A stretch of 32,456 nt of DNA, from contig CAJQOG010000197.1 of NCBI GenBank assembly GCA_905479875.1, forward strand, positions 1-32,456, given 5' to 3'. The notes beneath the pieces are model-generated. The model was not told where the DNA came from and ran no database searches. It saw nothing but the letters and a program-made list of their open reading frames with translations. The stretch is from an uncultured Gammaproteobacteria bacterium (GTDB lineage Bacteria > Pseudomonadota > Gammaproteobacteria > Steroidobacterales > JABDMI01). Each line of letters begins with the position of its first letter. The stretch's first letter is position 1. Position numbers and translations under genes: made by a program. Positions 30,555 through 32,456 of the stretch are shown piece by piece.

Positions 30555-30574
30555 TTTTTTAAGAGAAATTCCTT

Positions 30575-31270
30575 ATGCGTCAAATTGTACTTGATACTGA
30601 AACAACCGGTTTAGAGCCTAGGCAAGGTCATAGGATTATTGAGATTGGGTGTATAGAGTTAATTGATAGGCGACCTACGCGTAATGATTTTCATGTTTAC
30701 CTGAATCCTGAGCGTGATATTGATGCAGGGGCAGAAGCCGTGCATGGTTTGTCTTCTGAGTTTTTAAGTTCTAAACCTTTATTCGCCAATATTATTGACG
30801 ACTTTCTCACTTATGTGGGCGATGCTGAGCTCATTATTCATAACGCCCCATTTGATATGGGTTTTTTGAATCACGAGTTGTCTTTATTAAAGCCAGCCAG
30901 ACCAAAACTTGAAACTCAATGTGCTGTTCTTGATACCTTGCCAATGGCACGCAAAATGCATCCTGGGCAACGTAATAGTCTTGATGCCTTGTGTAAACGT
31001 TATACCGTAGATAACTCAGGGCGTGACTTGCATGGAGCTTTACTTGATGCACGTTTATTAGCTGATGTTTTTTTAGCGATGACCGGAGGGCAGGAGACGC
31101 TTTTTGGTGCGGAGAGTTCTTCTGATGCACCCAGTGATGAAGGCAAATTTGAAATTGATTCACAGTTAAATCTACTGGTTAAGCCGGCTAGTGCAGAAGA
31201 ATGCGTCACCCATGAGCAGTTTTTGGATAAATTAGCTGCAAAAGCTGGGCAGGATATTTGGCGGCAGTAA
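30575..31270 (+). CDS. dnaQ: DNA polymerase III epsilon subunit
   Basis: IVLDTETTGLEPRQGHRIIEIGCIEL, HNAPFDMGFLNHEL, HGALLDARLLADVFLAMTGGQ. Confidence 0.97.
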   Translation: MRQIVLDTETTGLEPRQGHRIIEIGCIELIDRRPTRNDFHVYLNPERDIDAGAEAVHGLSSEFLSSKPLFANIIDDFLTYVGDAELIIHNAPFDMGFLNHELSLLKPARPKLETQCAVLDTLPMARKMHPGQRNSLDALCKRYTVDNSGRDLHGALLDARLLADVFLAMTGGQETLFGAESSSDAPSDEGKFEIDSQLNLLVKPASAEECVTHEQFLDKLAAKAGQDIWRQ

Positions 31271-31356
31271 TAGTTTTATTTAATTGTTCACAGTTCTCCA
31301 GTTCTCCCTAGGCAAGTCAGTCTAAACACGTTAAAATCAGCTAAATTACAACTGCT

Positions 31357-31369
31357 TAAGTTAAACTTA
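31357..31369. repeat. 13-bp perfect inverted repeat upstream of nhaB
   Basis: TAAGTT-A-AACTTA in the dnaQ-nhaB intergenic region. Confidence 0.5.
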
Positions 31370-31454
31370 CTAAATAGTAAAAAAACTTAATTTTGTGCAG
31401 CACCTATTTCACGTGCATCAAAGCAAATTATTACAATAATCAAAAGGGCCCCAA

Positions 31455-32456
31455 ATGAGCCAACATATGACAATGACCCAAGCTTTTGCTAAGAATTTTT
31501 TGGGTAACTCTCCAGACTGGTATAAGTTCACCATAATTGCTTTCTTAATATTAAATCCAATCTTTTATCACATGTTTGGTGGTTTTATAACGGGATGGAT
31601 TCTTGTTGCTGAATTTATTTTAACCCTAGCGATGGCGCTTAAATGTTATCCATTGCAACCCGGCGGTTTGATTGCATTAGAGGCTGTATTAATTGGCATG
31701 ACAACACCAGAGCATGCATGGACAGAGCTGCATCATCAGCTTCCTGTCATTGCTTTATTAATGTTTATGGTTGCTGGCATTTATTTTATGAAAGACATGC
31801 TGTTATTTGTCTTTACTAAAATTTTATTAAAATTCAAATCTAAAGTTGTTTTAGCTCTGCTGTTCTGCGCAGTATCTGCCGTGTTATCAGCATTTTTGGA
31901 TGCATTAACAGTGATAGCGGTTATTATTACAGTAGCTGTAGGTTTTTACTCTGTGTATCACAAGGTGGCTTCTGGACAATCATTTGCCCCTGAAGGAGAA
32001 CCAGAAATTGATCGTGAGGAGTTAGCTGAGTTTCGTGGTTTTTTACGTAACCTGATGATGCACGCAGCTGTTGGTACTGCACTTGGTGGCGTAATGACAC
32101 AAGTAGGTGAGCCGCAAAATTTAATTATTGCTGAGATGATGGGTTGGGATTTTGTTACCTTTTTCCAGAAAGTTGCACCTGTATCCTTACCGGTTTTTGT
32201 AGCTGGTTTAGCGACTTGTTTTACTGTAGAAAAAATGAAATGGTTTAGTTTTGGTTATTCATTGCCTGATGATGTACGTACCGTTTTATTTGATTACGAT
32301 AAGCATGAATCCGCAAAACGTAATAAAACTGATGTAGCTTCTTTGATTATGCAAGGTGTTGTAGCTGCCGTTTTAGTGGTTGCATTGTATAAGCATGTTG
32401 CACAGCCTGGTCTTATTGGTTTGATGGTTATTGTCTTAGCAACCGCCTTTACTGGT
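31455..32456 (+). CDS. nhaB: Na+/H+ antiporter NhaB, truncated by window edge
   Basis: Open frame [36 protein letters not shown]...[30 protein letters not shown]...[21 protein letters not shown]; 334 codons with no stop to the window end; absent from the ORF track because it is open-ended. Confidence 0.95.
   Translation, partial: MSQHMTMTQAFAKNFLGNSPDWYKFTIIAFLILNPIFYHMFGGFITGWILVAEFILTLAMALKCYPLQPGGLIALEAVLIGMTTPEHAWTELHHQLPVIALLMFMVAGIYFMKDMLLFVFTKILLKFKSKVVLALLFCAVSAVLSAFLDALTVIAVIITVAVGFYSVYHKVASGQSFAPEGEPEIDREELAEFRGFLRNLMMHAAVGTALGGVMTQVGEPQNLIIAEMMGWDFVTFFQKVAPVSLPVFVAGLATCFTVEKMKWFSFGYSLPDDVRTVLFDYDKHESAKRNKTDVASLIMQGVVAAVLVVALYKHVAQPGLIGLMVIVLATAFTG

Noticed and set aside
30834-31163. 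109-aa minus-strand ORF antisense to dnaQ
   Set aside because: Shadow frame of a well-supported gene with no recognisable motif.

Overview
The window looks like an ordinary, AT-rich gammaproteobacterial chromosome segment dominated by conserved housekeeping genes. In order it carries: an amidohydrolase lipoprotein; a PspA/IM30-like gene coupled to a polytopic membrane protein gene; a TetR regulator divergent from a MAPEG + MBL-fold pair; lpxH and a cyclophilin PPIase; gltX and cysS; two bacterial PH-domain (YdbS/YdbT-like) proteins; folD; tRNA-Pro/Arg/His/Leu; tig-clpP-clpX-lon; tRNA-Val/Asp; ppiD; a dicarboxylate/amino acid:cation symporter; fabI; an MltD-like transglycosylase with LysM domains; gloB, a YafS-like methyltransferase, rnhA and dnaQ; and a truncated nhaB that the ORF track missed. 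I found no CRISPR array, transposon, prophage, toxin-antitoxin or defence island. I also found no convincing new multi-gene system. The observations most worth a second look are: a heat-shock-type (sigma32) promoter inside the over-extended lon ORF call; paired operator-like repeats that make the called TetR start doubtful; a 34-bp dyad between tRNA-Pro and tRNA-Arg; an inverted repeat that extends the tRNA-His acceptor stem; the PspA-like + membrane protein pair; and an untracked 41-codon membrane micro-ORF.
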